The position numbers were made by a program, and so were the translations under genes. The notes under the pieces are model-generated. The model saw only the letters and a list, made by a program, of their open reading frames with translations, was not told the DNA's origin and did no database searches. Positions 45,965 to 54,107 of a stretch of 64,000 nucleotides of DNA are shown here, piece by piece. This DNA is from Nostoc commune NIES-4072 (GTDB taxonomy: Bacteria > Cyanobacteriota > Cyanobacteriia > Cyanobacteriales > Nostocaceae), in the NCBI RefSeq assembly GCF_003113895.1, contig NZ_BDUD01000001.1, forward strand, positions 1,711,821 through 1,775,820. The letters are read 5' to 3'. The number at the start of each line of letters is the position of its first letter. Positions within the stretch are counted from its first letter, which is position 1.

Positions 45965-46399
45965 ATGGAACGTGGTCTTTTATGGTTGCCGTTATTAGTA
46001 ATGTTTTTCTGGTTGGCTTGGCAAGGCTCGAAGGAATATCAAAAAGTTGAAGCCTATCGCGCTTGGGCAGAGCAATTTGAACGGGCTAAGTATGATATCT
46101 ACGCTGTATTAGGTCAAAAAGGCAACAATCTAACTTGGGGAAAACCCACGCCTAAAGGGCCTATTAAACTAGAAACATTCTCTTTGCTTGATGTGAAAGA
46201 AGTATCTCTTTTAGTAGATGATAAAAAAGTAGACTTAGAAAATATACCAGAAAAAGGTCGTTCTATAGAGTTAGAATTTCTATTTTCAGAATCTACTGAT
46301 TCAGTACGGGTTCCGTTTACAGAAATCCCTTTGGCAGCAGAATGGGGTAAGTTTTTGCAGAAGGCGTTAGAAAGTTTGCGATCGCAAGCGAATCAGTAG
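45965..46399 (+). CDS. Small membrane-anchored conserved protein
   Basis: A 144-residue protein starting with one membrane helix (MERGLLWLPLLVMFFWLAWQ), then a soluble domain (YDIYAVLGQKGNNLTWGKPT ... SLLVDDKKVDLENIP). No named family known to me. It is divergent from the membrane protease, from which 113 bases separate it, so the two may be linked in function. The pattern of charged strands suggests a small beta-rich domain outside the membrane. Confidence 0.7.
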   Translation: MERGLLWLPLLVMFFWLAWQGSKEYQKVEAYRAWAEQFERAKYDIYAVLGQKGNNLTWGKPTPKGPIKLETFSLLDVKEVSLLVDDKKVDLENIPEKGRSIELEFLFSESTDSVRVPFTEIPLAAEWGKFLQKALESLRSQANQ

Positions 46400-46536
46400 T
46401 ACAGCAAGGCGGAAGTCAAAAATCGCGGTGGTGAGGTGCTGAGATTAATTGGGGCGTGGCAGTAGCCGGGGCGAATTCGTGCGTAATTTCCAAAAAAAAA
46501 TGGTAATATCTCAGGATTCTCTAACGGATAATCTTC

Positions 46537-46707
46537 ATGAAAAATACAAAGCTAGAAAATAAAAGTTGGTTCACAGTAATAGATGATGCCGAAGCGATAA
46601 AAATAACTGGCGGTCTAAGGAATCTTAAAATTAAATGCCGATTTCATGGAAAGCCGCTTTCAAAAAAAGGTGTAATCACCGATGTTATACCTTCGACGGT
46701 AGCCTAA
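46537..46707 (+). CDS. Small peptide with double-glycine leader (56 residues)
   Basis: An ATG at 46537 opens 56 codons to TAA at 46707. The first 26 residues end in AEAIKITGG, with acidic residues before a Gly-Gly, the pattern of leaders cleaved by C39-peptidase ABC exporters. The remaining 30 residues are basic and contain one Cys (LKIKCRFHGKPLSKKG). No ribosome site is strong (AGGATT is 20 bases upstream) and no exporter gene is adjacent. It is shorter than usual gene-calling limits. Function as a secreted signal or bacteriocin is inference only. Confidence 0.5.
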   Translation: MKNTKLENKSWFTVIDDAEAIKITGGLRNLKIKCRFHGKPLSKKGVITDVIPSTVA

Positions 46708-46812
46708 ATGTCCGATACCCAGCGTCATAATTTCGCTCAGACACATCCGACAACGACTCAGTTTTTTCTCCACCTATCTGTGGCAATACACCTGAACCAA
46801 AGCAGATAGATA

Positions 46813-46964
46813 TATAGGAATCAGGTTTGATTTCTGAAAATATACGTAGGATGTGTTAGCGACAGCGTAACACATCAAACCCGTGATTATAGTGCGTTAC
46901 GAACTCCGTTCTAACACACTCTACAATACTTAATTTCGTTCAAAAATCAAATAGTAATACTATA
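46813..46964 (+). mobile_element. MITE family A, copy 5 (long subtype)
   Basis: Ends TATAGGAATCAGGTTTGATT and the inverted partner; inner part matches copy 3 (9495-9648) closely. Located between the small peptide gene and the metal transporter. Confidence 0.85.
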
Positions 46965-46991
46965 CGCCGGAAAATCACCGTAATTCAAAGA

Positions 46992-47843
46992 TTATGATGT
47001 GAGCTTTCTGCTACTCAAGGTAAAAATACCGTATTTAGGACTGAATAACAACGCCAAAATAAAGAATCCTGATACTACTAAAACGATCGCAGGCCCAGAG
47101 GGCAAGTTATAAAAGTAGCTAAGATACATACCACTAATACTAGAAATTACGCCAATTACTGCACCCAAAATCATTACATAGTTGAGGCGCTTAACTAATA
47201 AATAGGCGGTAGCTCCTGGTGTAATCAAAAGTGATAATACTAAAATGACACCAACAGCTTTCATGCTGGCGACTATTGTTAAAGCTATTAGCACCATCAG
47301 TCCAAAGTTTAGCCGATTGACGGGCAAACCTGCGGCTTGAGCGCCTAAAGGATCAAATGTGTAAAATAAAAGCTCTTTATATAATAAGAGAACAACTATT
47401 AAAACAATAGTGGCAATAATAGCAGTATCCCGCACTTCATCAATAGTAACACCGAGAATGTTACCGAAAAGAAAGTGGTTAAGGTCGATTTTGTTATCTT
47501 TTTGAATAACAGTAATTAGGGTGATACCAAGGGCGAAGAATGCTGAAAAAACTATGCCCATTGCCGCATCTTCTTTAATTGGCGATCGCACTCTAATCCA
47601 AGCGATCGCCATTGTACTCAAAACTCCGGCTATAAATGCGCCAATATATATATTTGCTCCTACCATAAAAGCGATCGCTAGTCCTGGCAAAACTGAGTGA
47701 CTGATGGCATCACCCAGCAAGGCTAGTCGCTGCACCATTAGGTAGCTACCTACAACTGCACACAACATCCCAACTAAAATCGCAATCACGAGGGATCGCT
47801 GCATAAAGCCGTATTGCAACGGCTCAATTAATGCTTGTAACAT
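46992..47843 (-). CDS. mntB: Manganese/zinc ABC transporter permease
   Basis: A 283-residue membrane protein of the ABC-3 family with about eight hydrophobic segments. Typical blocks are GDAISHSVLPGLAIAFMVG, PIKEDAAMGIVFSAFFALG and GVILVLSLLITPGATAYLL. It forms the channel for Mn or Zn import. It lies 24 bases downstream of the ATPase gene on the same strand and is co-transcribed with it. The metal is inferred from the substrate-binding protein. Confidence 0.9.
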   Translation of the reverse strand: MLQALIEPLQYGFMQRSLVIAILVGMLCAVVGSYLMVQRLALLGDAISHSVLPGLAIAFMVGANIYIGAFIAGVLSTMAIAWIRVRSPIKEDAAMGIVFSAFFALGITLITVIQKDNKIDLNHFLFGNILGVTIDEVRDTAIIATIVLIVVLLLYKELLFYTFDPLGAQAAGLPVNRLNFGLMVLIALTIVASMKAVGVILVLSLLITPGATAYLLVKRLNYVMILGAVIGVISSISGMYLSYFYNLPSGPAIVLVVSGFFILALLFSPKYGIFTLSSRKLTS

Positions 47844-47867
47844 AAACTCTATTTAATTAGGAAGTAT

Positions 47868-48695
47868 TTAGGCAGCATCTGAAAAGTACATTACTTTTCC
47901 ACCATAAGCAAGATTTAAATTCTCTTGTGTAAGTACTTGTTGGCGTGAACCTGTGGCGACTAATTCACGATTTAGTAATATTAAATCATCAAAATGGGTG
48001 ATTGATTCCCCTAAGTCGTGGTTGACTACTAGCACGATTTTATTATTGGCGGCGAGTTCATGAAAGACTTCAAAAATCACTGCTTGGGTTTTTTGATCAA
48101 TGCCTACTAGAGGTTCATCAAAGCAGAAGATTTCTGCTTGCTGTGTTAAAGCACGGGCTAAAAATACCCGTTGTTGTTGTCCTCCTGATAATTGTCCAAT
48201 GGGGCGATCGCAATATTCGCTCATCCCAACTCTTTCTATGGCATTTTTCGCTACTTGGCGGCTAACTGTTGAGAAGCTACGCAACCAGCCTGTTTTCTTT
48301 ACCCGTCCCATCATTACTACATCCCAGACTGTGGCGGGGTAAGTCCAGTCAATTTGGCTACGTTGTGGTACATAAGCAACTTTCTCTAGTTGTTGCATCA
48401 AGGGTTTGCCTTCGCATAGCACCGTACCACTACTAACAGGAACCAAGCCTAACATTGCTTTCATCAGCGTACTTTTGCCTGCACCGTTAGGGCCAAAAAT
48501 ACCCGTCAGTTTTCCCGGTTTGACGATGCAGTTAACGTCCCTTAAGGCTTCTTGTGTCCGGTAGTATACCCCTAAATGGGCAATGCTAATTGCTGCTTTG
48601 GAACTCGTGTCAAAAGCTTTGATAGTTTTTGCAGGCATTTCCTCTATTTTTGTCTGGAATAGACCCAATTTTGCAGGAAAAGAGACATTTTTCAT
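47868..48695 (-). CDS. mntA: Manganese/zinc ABC transporter ATP-binding protein
   Basis: A protein of about 275 residues. The start is uncertain: ATG at 48695 (MKNVSFPAKL) is preferred over the long form at 48779, and 48638 (MPAKTIKA) is also possible. Walker A GPNGAGKST, Q-loop VPQRSQIDW, signature LSGGQQQRV, Walker B FCFDEPLVGID and switch His VVNHD are all present. The VPQRSQIDWTYP block is typical of metal-specific ABC-3 ATPases. It powers the mntB permease and is divergent from mntC. Confidence 0.9.
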   Translation of the reverse strand: MKNVSFPAKLGLFQTKIEEMPAKTIKAFDTSSKAAISIAHLGVYYRTQEALRDVNCIVKPGKLTGIFGPNGAGKSTLMKAMLGLVPVSSGTVLCEGKPLMQQLEKVAYVPQRSQIDWTYPATVWDVVMMGRVKKTGWLRSFSTVSRQVAKNAIERVGMSEYCDRPIGQLSGGQQQRVFLARALTQQAEIFCFDEPLVGIDQKTQAVIFEVFHELAANNKIVLVVNHDLGESITHFDDLILLNRELVATGSRQQVLTQENLNLAYGGKVMYFSDAA

Positions 48696-48844
48696 AATCA
48701 CGTTTAAATATTTATTTCTTGAGCTTACTACAAAAATGAGAGAAATATGAAAAAATCTATAATTAGATGTAATATCCAAGATAAATGAAACTAATACTAG
48801 AGATAGACGGCAGTAATCCTTACAGCAAAGGAATAATCAGCAGA

Positions 48845-49801
48845 ATGAAGGGAAAAATTCTTTTGCGGCTTTGCTTGGGAATGCTTGTGCCTTTGGCTTT
48901 ATTCAGTTGTACCCAGAAAGACTCTAACTCCAACACTGCCAAGGGAGATAAGCCACGAGTGGTTGCAACAAGTACCATCATTGCTGATTTGGCACAAGAG
49001 GTTGCAGGAGACGAGATTCAACTAAGTGGAATCTTGAAACCGGGTACTGATCCCCATGTTTACGAACCAGTACCAGCAGACAGCAGGGTTTTGGAAGAAG
49101 CTGACTTGATTTTGTATAACGGCTATAACCTGGAACCGGGGCTGATTAAATTGATGAATGCTTCTGGTGATAAGGCGCAAAAGTTAGCTGTAGGGGAAGC
49201 TGTGAAATCTTTGCAGCTTGATAAAGGCAAAGGAGAAGTTGTGCCAGATCCGCACGTTTGGGGTAGTGCAGAAAATGCGATCGCCATGACAAATGTAATA
49301 CGAGATGCTTTGATTAAGCAATCACCTGAAGATAGAGAAAAATTTACTCAAAAAGCATCGCACCTTACTAATGAATTAAAACAGTTGCATAGCTGGATTA
49401 ATCAACAGATTCAAACTATCCCTACAGATAAGCGCAAACTGGTAACAATTCATGATGCATTTCAATATTATGGACGTGCTTATGGAATTGCGATCGCAGG
49501 TACTTTAATTGGTATCAGTACTGAAGAACAACCAAGCGCTCAAACAGTTCAGCGATTGGTAGAGTCAATTAAAAAAATAGGAGTTTCGGCAATTTTTGCT
49601 GAGACTACAATTAACCCAGCTTTAATTAAAACTGTTGCCCAAGAAGCAGGTGTGAAATTAGCACCAAATCAACTGTATTCTGATTCAATTGGCGCTAAGG
49701 GAAGTCCAGGAGATTCGTATATTAAAATGATGGAAGCGAATACTCGTACAATTGTAGAAGCATTGGGGGGAAAATATACCCCATTTCAACTAAAGAAGTA
49801 A
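48845..49801 (+). CDS. mntC: Manganese/zinc substrate-binding lipoprotein
   Basis: A 318-residue lipoprotein from the ATG at 48845 (upstream ATG at 48785 is less likely). The signal ends in PLALFSC with Cys as lipid anchor. Metal ligands expected for the cluster A-I family are visible: His in GTDPHVYEP, His in PDPHVWGS, Glu in STEEQPSAQ, Asp in LYSDSIG. The His/His/Glu/Asp set favours manganese over zinc. It is divergent from mntAB, sharing a promoter region of about 150 bases, unlike the all-in-one operon of some relatives. Confidence 0.88.
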   Translation: MKGKILLRLCLGMLVPLALFSCTQKDSNSNTAKGDKPRVVATSTIIADLAQEVAGDEIQLSGILKPGTDPHVYEPVPADSRVLEEADLILYNGYNLEPGLIKLMNASGDKAQKLAVGEAVKSLQLDKGKGEVVPDPHVWGSAENAIAMTNVIRDALIKQSPEDREKFTQKASHLTNELKQLHSWINQQIQTIPTDKRKLVTIHDAFQYYGRAYGIAIAGTLIGISTEEQPSAQTVQRLVESIKKIGVSAIFAETTINPALIKTVAQEAGVKLAPNQLYSDSIGAKGSPGDSYIKMMEANTRTIVEALGGKYTPFQLKK

Positions 49802-49931
49802 ATTTATCAGAGTAAATATCTAACCTAAGACGTGTTCTTCTGAAAGTCTCTCCAGAGAAAGAACTCTTTGTATCCTCGACTTTTTAGAATGTTATTTAGT
49901 AAAGCTAGTATTTTCAATACCTAGAAAAGCC

Positions 49932-50264
49932 ATGACTGATAAAAATCAAGAAAACCAAATTAATCAACCAGTCGCTGAGGATACACATTTGCGCCAAGAA
50001 CCAAACGTCAATGAAAGAAACTTAACAGCAAATCCAGGAGATAGAATTGCTGATGAGTCTCAATCTGTTGAAGAAAAGGCTAAACAGGTAGCTGTAGATG
50101 ATGTACCAGATATTACAGGTGACAAAATCACAGTGCCAACTTATTTCGTTGTAGATGAACCCGATGGCACAAAAAAAGCACTCCACCACGTTAAAGATGC
50201 TGAAGAGATTTCTGACGTAATTCGGGCAGCACGAGTTGACGAAAATGGAAATCGGATTTGGTAG
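49932..50264 (+). CDS. Unknown hydrophilic protein
   Basis: A 110-residue protein. The first 60 residues are disordered and rich in Asn, Gln, Glu; the rest (ITVPTYFVVDEPDGTKKALH, then DAEEISDVIRAARVDENGN) looks like a small folded domain. No family recognised. A GACACGGGGA / TCCCCGTATC hairpin follows near 50282-50327 and may terminate it. Confidence 0.65.
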   Translation: MTDKNQENQINQPVAEDTHLRQEPNVNERNLTANPGDRIADESQSVEEKAKQVAVDDVPDITGDKITVPTYFVVDEPDGTKKALHHVKDAEEISDVIRAARVDENGNRIW

Positions 50265-50396
50265 TAGCCCTTCACTAAAGAGACACGGGGAAACAGGGAT
50301 AGGGAGAGTTATTTCTTTGCGTCCCCGTATCTGTCTTCTTTGAGCAAGTTAGTCTATTGCAATCAAAATCTGGAAATCTTCCCAGGATAAACGGTA

Positions 50397-50759
50397 ATGG
50401 CAAATGTCACAACTACTAAATATTTGGGATATTTGAGTACTCCAGAAATTAAAAATAAAATTTTAGAACTTGTTAAAGGGCGCAATGTAGAGCCGTTAAA
50501 AACCAAAGTAGAATTTTATAAAAATGAATTAGCACCATATTTTGCAGAGTTGAGCCGACGTAACCCTTTTAGCAAAGTTGCAGAGCAAGTGGCGATCGTT
50601 ACAGGAGTATGGATGCCAATATGGTCTACTATACCTTTTCAAGATATTTTACCTGGTAGGATACACGAGCAGTCTTACCAAATTTTTCATAATGATGGTT
50701 ACTATGCAAATATTGCCCGTTATGCACGCTGCGATCGCGCCTATCTGTGGCGGTGGTAA
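50397..50759 (+). pseudogene. Truncated unknown protein fused to esterase remnant
   Basis: The 120-residue frame starts at ATG 50397 (MANVTTTKYLGYLSTPEIKN) and reads as a normal protein to about YYANIARYA. After that the frame runs through DNA that codes, in another frame, for an esterase tail. So its C-terminus is lost at about 50726. I recall plant-lipid-associated-like cyanobacterial proteins with IWSTIPFQDILPGRIHEQSY, but cannot name it. Confidence 0.6.
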
Positions 50760-50997
50760 TCCATAAGCTACACGTAATCTGAAAAATCTTCCTGTGTGGG
50801 CATTTCACGGAGCCAAAGATAATGTAGTTCCCTTAAGCGAGTCTGAAATCATGGTTTCTGCACTCAAAGCCCGCGACGGAAATGTGAAATTTACAGTTTA
50901 CCCAGAAGCCAAGCACGACTCGTGGACGCAGACATATAATAATCCAGAGTTGTATAAGTGGTTTTTACAGCATCAACGACAAAACGCTGTAGATTAA
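50729..50997 (+). pseudogene. C-terminal remnant of an alpha/beta hydrolase (esterase)
   Basis: Frame APICGGGNP (then a TAA at 50764-50766) followed by NLKNLPVWAFHGAKDNVVPL, SEIMVSALKARDGNVKFTVY and PEAKHDSWTQTYNNPELY. This is the C-terminal third of a carboxylesterase/predicted peptidase, with the acid in GAKDNVVP and the catalytic His in EAKHDSWT. The nucleophile Ser domain is missing and an in-frame stop interrupts it. A second, more decayed copy lies at about 51688-51800. Confidence 0.78.
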
Positions 50998-51241
50998 AGC
51001 TTTTGAACGATATTTACAACTTTCTAGTGTTTCTAAGTCAATAGATAGTATTTCCAGTACAAAATTATCCCAATCCTACGCTGATCATCTGGGTGCCTTA
51101 ATAAATAATGCACCACGCTAACATATAAATTCTTTTTTTGACATATTTTTGTATTAAATTACACGTTAATTATACTTAATTTTGTGTTAATTGTCTTAAC
51201 TGTGCTTGCATTTTTGTCACAATTCTCAGATAATGTGTGAG

Positions 51242-51275
51242 TGTAAATAAACAGCATTTTTGCTGTTTATTTACA
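51242..51275. repeat. Perfect 15-base-pair hairpin
   Basis: TGTAAATAAACAGCA and TGCTGTTTATTTACA separated by TTTT. It lies in the graveyard region, 56 bases before the nonsense-mutated small gene. It could be a bidirectional terminator or a structured leader; no T-run follows. Confidence 0.8.
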
Positions 51276-51330
51276 TGTCACTTGCTACAAGCAAAACCAT
51301 TCAAAACACATAGCTATCTTAGAAACATTT

Positions 51331-51561
51331 ATGGAATTAACGAATTTTATTGAAACCAAGGTGAACGAATATGCCCAAAAGATAATCAAAGGTGGTGAAA
51401 AATCTGATGACCTTGCTTTCGGACAACTGAGCTTTTATTTATCTTTGCGTTGAGTATTAAATGGTAAAGCTACTCCACAAGATGTGGGGGTAGTAGATGC
51501 CATTAATGACACACTGCAAGAGTTGGGGATTATCAATGAAGGCAAAACTTTCTACAAGTAG
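51331..51561 (+). pseudogene. Small gene with internal stop codon
   Basis: ATG at 51331 opens MELTNFIETKVNEYAQKIIK through SDDLAFGQLSFYLSLR, then TGA (51451-51453), then continues in the same frame as VLNGKATPQDVGVVDAINDT through LGIINEGKTFYK to TAG at 51561. A single TGG to TGA change would explain it. The 77-codon ancestor has no family that I recognise. A 40-residue product could still be made. Confidence 0.6.
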
Positions 51562-51687
51562 CATTGAGCTAGCCTTTGTGAAGTTTCAGATTTATCGTCT
51601 CTAAGCATAAAAAACAATTAACGCTACTTCTATACCGCTAGCATCACGCAAAATTTTGCTAACCAAATTAGGGATACAGTGAACAGC

Positions 51688-51800
51688 GAGTCCGAAATCA
51701 TGCTTTCAGGGCTGAAAGTCTGCGGTAGGAACTAAAATTTACAGTTTACCTAGAAGCGATCGCAATACAACAATCCAGCATCGACGGTGGAAGGCTATGA
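51688..51800 (+). pseudogene. Second, heavily decayed esterase tail
   Basis: Reads SESEIMLSGLKVCGRN then, after a stop, KFTVYLEA in another frame, and further on a YNNP-like patch. This lines up with SESEIMVSALKARDGNVKFT of the remnant at 50729-50997 at both protein and DNA level, so the segment was duplicated and then eroded by stops and frameshifts. Confidence 0.6.
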
Positions 51801-51963
51801 ATTAAATTCCTCAGAATTCACGCAAGGGCGATTGCTAAAACTTCAATATATTTTCATTAAAAATATTTGTTAGTGCCCATAAATTAGAACTTCTAAAAGT
51901 CGTCGCTTCCACCTTTGACATTAAAGTATATAGCTTCAATAATATTCTTACGCAAAAATCCGT

Positions 51964-52074
51964 ATATATATGGGAGTAGTATTTGATTTTTGCTAAATAT
52001 ACTGAGAGCCAAAACCTAATCCGGCTAGCTCTCAGTCAGGTTGGCTTTGGAAAATCAAATGGGATTGCTATATA
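51964..52074 (+). mobile_element. MITE family A, copy 6 (short, divergent)
   Basis: TATATGGGAGTAGTATTTGA at the left and TCAAATGGGATTGCTATATA at the right are inverted matches to the family ends; the inner part is unlike the others and contains its own palindrome (GAGAGCCAAA ... GGCTAGCTCTC). Confidence 0.65.
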
Positions 52075-52098
52075 AACAGGCGTTAATAGGGTTGCATT

Positions 52099-52404
52099 AT
52101 GCTTTTCTTGAATTTAACAATTAGCTTAAAAACTAGCCAAAAAAATAATAAATTAGGCACAGTTTTTTGGACTTATCGTAATATTATGCTGCTCACTGGA
52201 TATTTAATTGCTCTACCGATTTGTACATTGATAATTTTATCCTTATTATTGCCCTTATTAACTGGCAGCTTATTCGCTTTCATTGGAACCTCGCACCACT
52301 CTACATCGATTCCTTGGATAGATAATGCATCTGAATGCGAACATACTGGGAGAAACTGGCGCGATCACAAGTGTTGGGATAATGAACATGATCCTACGTT
52401 CTGA
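52099..52404 (+). CDS. Small membrane protein of unknown function
   Basis: A 101-residue protein with one long or two short hydrophobic segments (IMLLTGYLIALPICTLIILS and LLLPLLTGSLFAFIG), then a His/Trp/Asp-rich tail with two Cys (ECEHTGRNWRDHKCWDNEHD) that could bind metal. No family known. The neighbouring DNA is degenerate, so it could also be a remnant; the intact frame and membrane pattern favour a gene. Confidence 0.5.
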   Translation: MLFLNLTISLKTSQKNNKLGTVFWTYRNIMLLTGYLIALPICTLIILSLLLPLLTGSLFAFIGTSHHSTSIPWIDNASECEHTGRNWRDHKCWDNEHDPTF

Positions 52405-52522
52405 ATGGACATTGCATTAAAAGGTATGTAAATCATCAAAATAATTGCCTAAGAAAGACAAAACAGGTTAACAGTCTTGGAATTAGATCAAAATGGATAT
52501 GTAGCCTGTTGTTTGTCCAACC

Positions 52523-53887
52523 TTGAATCAACCTAACTTCGTGCGAAATCTGCAAGAAACTCATTTAAATCGTGCCCGCGCCAGTCTCAGACAAGCGCTG
52601 TCTTGGTATGGATATCTTCGTAAGTCAGGACAGCTTTCATCCAACCCGGAATTGGCAGGTTTGTTGAAACCAGAATTGGAAGCTTTGAATTCCACACTCA
52701 ACAAGCTAGATTCTAATATTATTAGAATTGCTGCCTTCGGTTTGGTAAGTCGTGGTAAGTCAGCAGTTCTAAATGCCTTACTGGGAGAGAAGATTCTGCA
52801 AACGGGGCCCCTGAACGGTGTCACTCAATGGCCCCGTTCCGTCCGTTGGCAGCCAGGGGGTAAGGTGTTAGTAGAATTAATTGATACCCCCGGATTAGAT
52901 GAAATTGAGGGTGAGTCACGGGCAGACATGGCGCGAGAAGTCGTGCATCAGGCTGATTTGATTTTGTTTGTCGTGTCTGGTGATATCACACGCACTGAGT
53001 ATCAAGCACTGCTGGAATTGCGGCGATCGCAAAAACCCCTGATTTTAGTATTTAACAAAATAGACCTTTACCCAGATACAGACCAGGGAGTGATTTACCA
53101 AAATTTGCAACAACTAGGCGCTGGGAATCCTCAAGCGAAACCTCTATTACCTGATGAAATTGTTATGGTGGCGGCGGAACCAGCGCCAATGGAAGTACGG
53201 GTTGAATGGCCTGATGGTCGTGTCAGTTATGAATGGGAGACACCGCCACCGCAAGTAGACGAACTCAAAGAAACAATTCTGAATATTCTCAATCGAGAAG
53301 GGCGATCGCTTCTGGCTTTAAATGCACTCATCCAAGCACGGGATGCAGAAGCCGCGATCGCTCAAAAAACCATCGACTTACGCGAACAAGAAGCTGAAGA
53401 TATCATTTGGCAATTTACCAAATACAAAGCTTTGGCAGTAATGCTCAATCCCATCGCATTCTTAGATATCCTTGGCGGAACTGTTGCGGATTTGGCTTTA
53501 ATTCGCGCCCTAGCTAGATTGTATGGTTTGCCGATGACTAGCTACGAAGCCGGGAAAATTTTAAAAACGATTTTATTTAGTTCTGGTGGCTTGCTACTGG
53601 GAGAATTAGGTAGTAGTTTCCTTTTGGGCTTGGGTAAAAGTACTGCTGCAATAACCAGTGCTGACAATCCCAGCAATATTACTGCCTTTGCTGGCAGTGC
53701 GATCGCTCAAGCTGGTATCGCTGGTTATGGTGCATACTCCGTTGGCAAAGCCGCTCAGGTGTATCTCGAAAAAGGCTGCACTTGGGGACAGTTGGGCGCT
53801 AGCAGCGTCATTCAAGAAATTCTCTCTCAAGTTGACCAAAATACAATTCTGTATCGCTTGCGACAAGAGTTAGGCATAAAGTATTGA
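52523..53887 (+). CDS. Dynamin/Era-like GTPase with DUF697 membrane domain
   Basis: A 454-residue GTPase starting with TTG at 52523 (no better start is visible). G1 is GLVSRGKS (73-80), G3 is DTPG (121-124), G4 is NKID (178-181). The C-terminal half is a DUF697-type hydrophobic module (AVMLNPIAFLDILGGTVADL, LLLGELGSSFLLGLG) that associates with membranes. Such proteins are widespread in cyanobacteria and of unknown role, possibly envelope or thylakoid maintenance. The gene is complete. Confidence 0.88.
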   Translation: MNQPNFVRNLQETHLNRARASLRQALSWYGYLRKSGQLSSNPELAGLLKPELEALNSTLNKLDSNIIRIAAFGLVSRGKSAVLNALLGEKILQTGPLNGVTQWPRSVRWQPGGKVLVELIDTPGLDEIEGESRADMAREVVHQADLILFVVSGDITRTEYQALLELRRSQKPLILVFNKIDLYPDTDQGVIYQNLQQLGAGNPQAKPLLPDEIVMVAAEPAPMEVRVEWPDGRVSYEWETPPPQVDELKETILNILNREGRSLLALNALIQARDAEAAIAQKTIDLREQEAEDIIWQFTKYKALAVMLNPIAFLDILGGTVADLALIRALARLYGLPMTSYEAGKILKTILFSSGGLLLGELGSSFLLGLGKSTAAITSADNPSNITAFAGSAIAQAGIAGYGAYSVGKAAQVYLEKGCTWGQLGASSVIQEILSQVDQNTILYRLRQELGIKY

Positions 53888-54047
53888 GATTTTTGAGTTG
53901 TGTTCTGAAAAGTTTCTGTTGGCTCAAATTAATCAGGAGGTAAAATATTTAACTTAAAAAAAAACAAGACAAGTCTTACCCCAATTCACACAGAAGAATA
54001 AGCACGGTGAAATTTACAGGTTGATGGTCGCTCAGAAAAACTTAATG

Positions 54048-54084
54048 TAAAAACTACCGTATCAAGTTCGCTGACACGGCAGTT
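54048..54084 (-). terminator. Terminator of the HAF-repeat gene
   Basis: On the minus strand AACTGCCGT pairs with ACGGTAGTT (one wobble), followed by TTTTT. Confidence 0.7.
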
Positions 54085-54107
54085 ATAAAATAGTCGAAGT
54101 TGTGAGC

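Noticed and set aside
50997..51120. Short frame FERYLQLSSVSKSIDS downstream of the esterase remnant
   Set aside because: No start codon and only about 40 codons; could be another gene fragment but cannot be supported.
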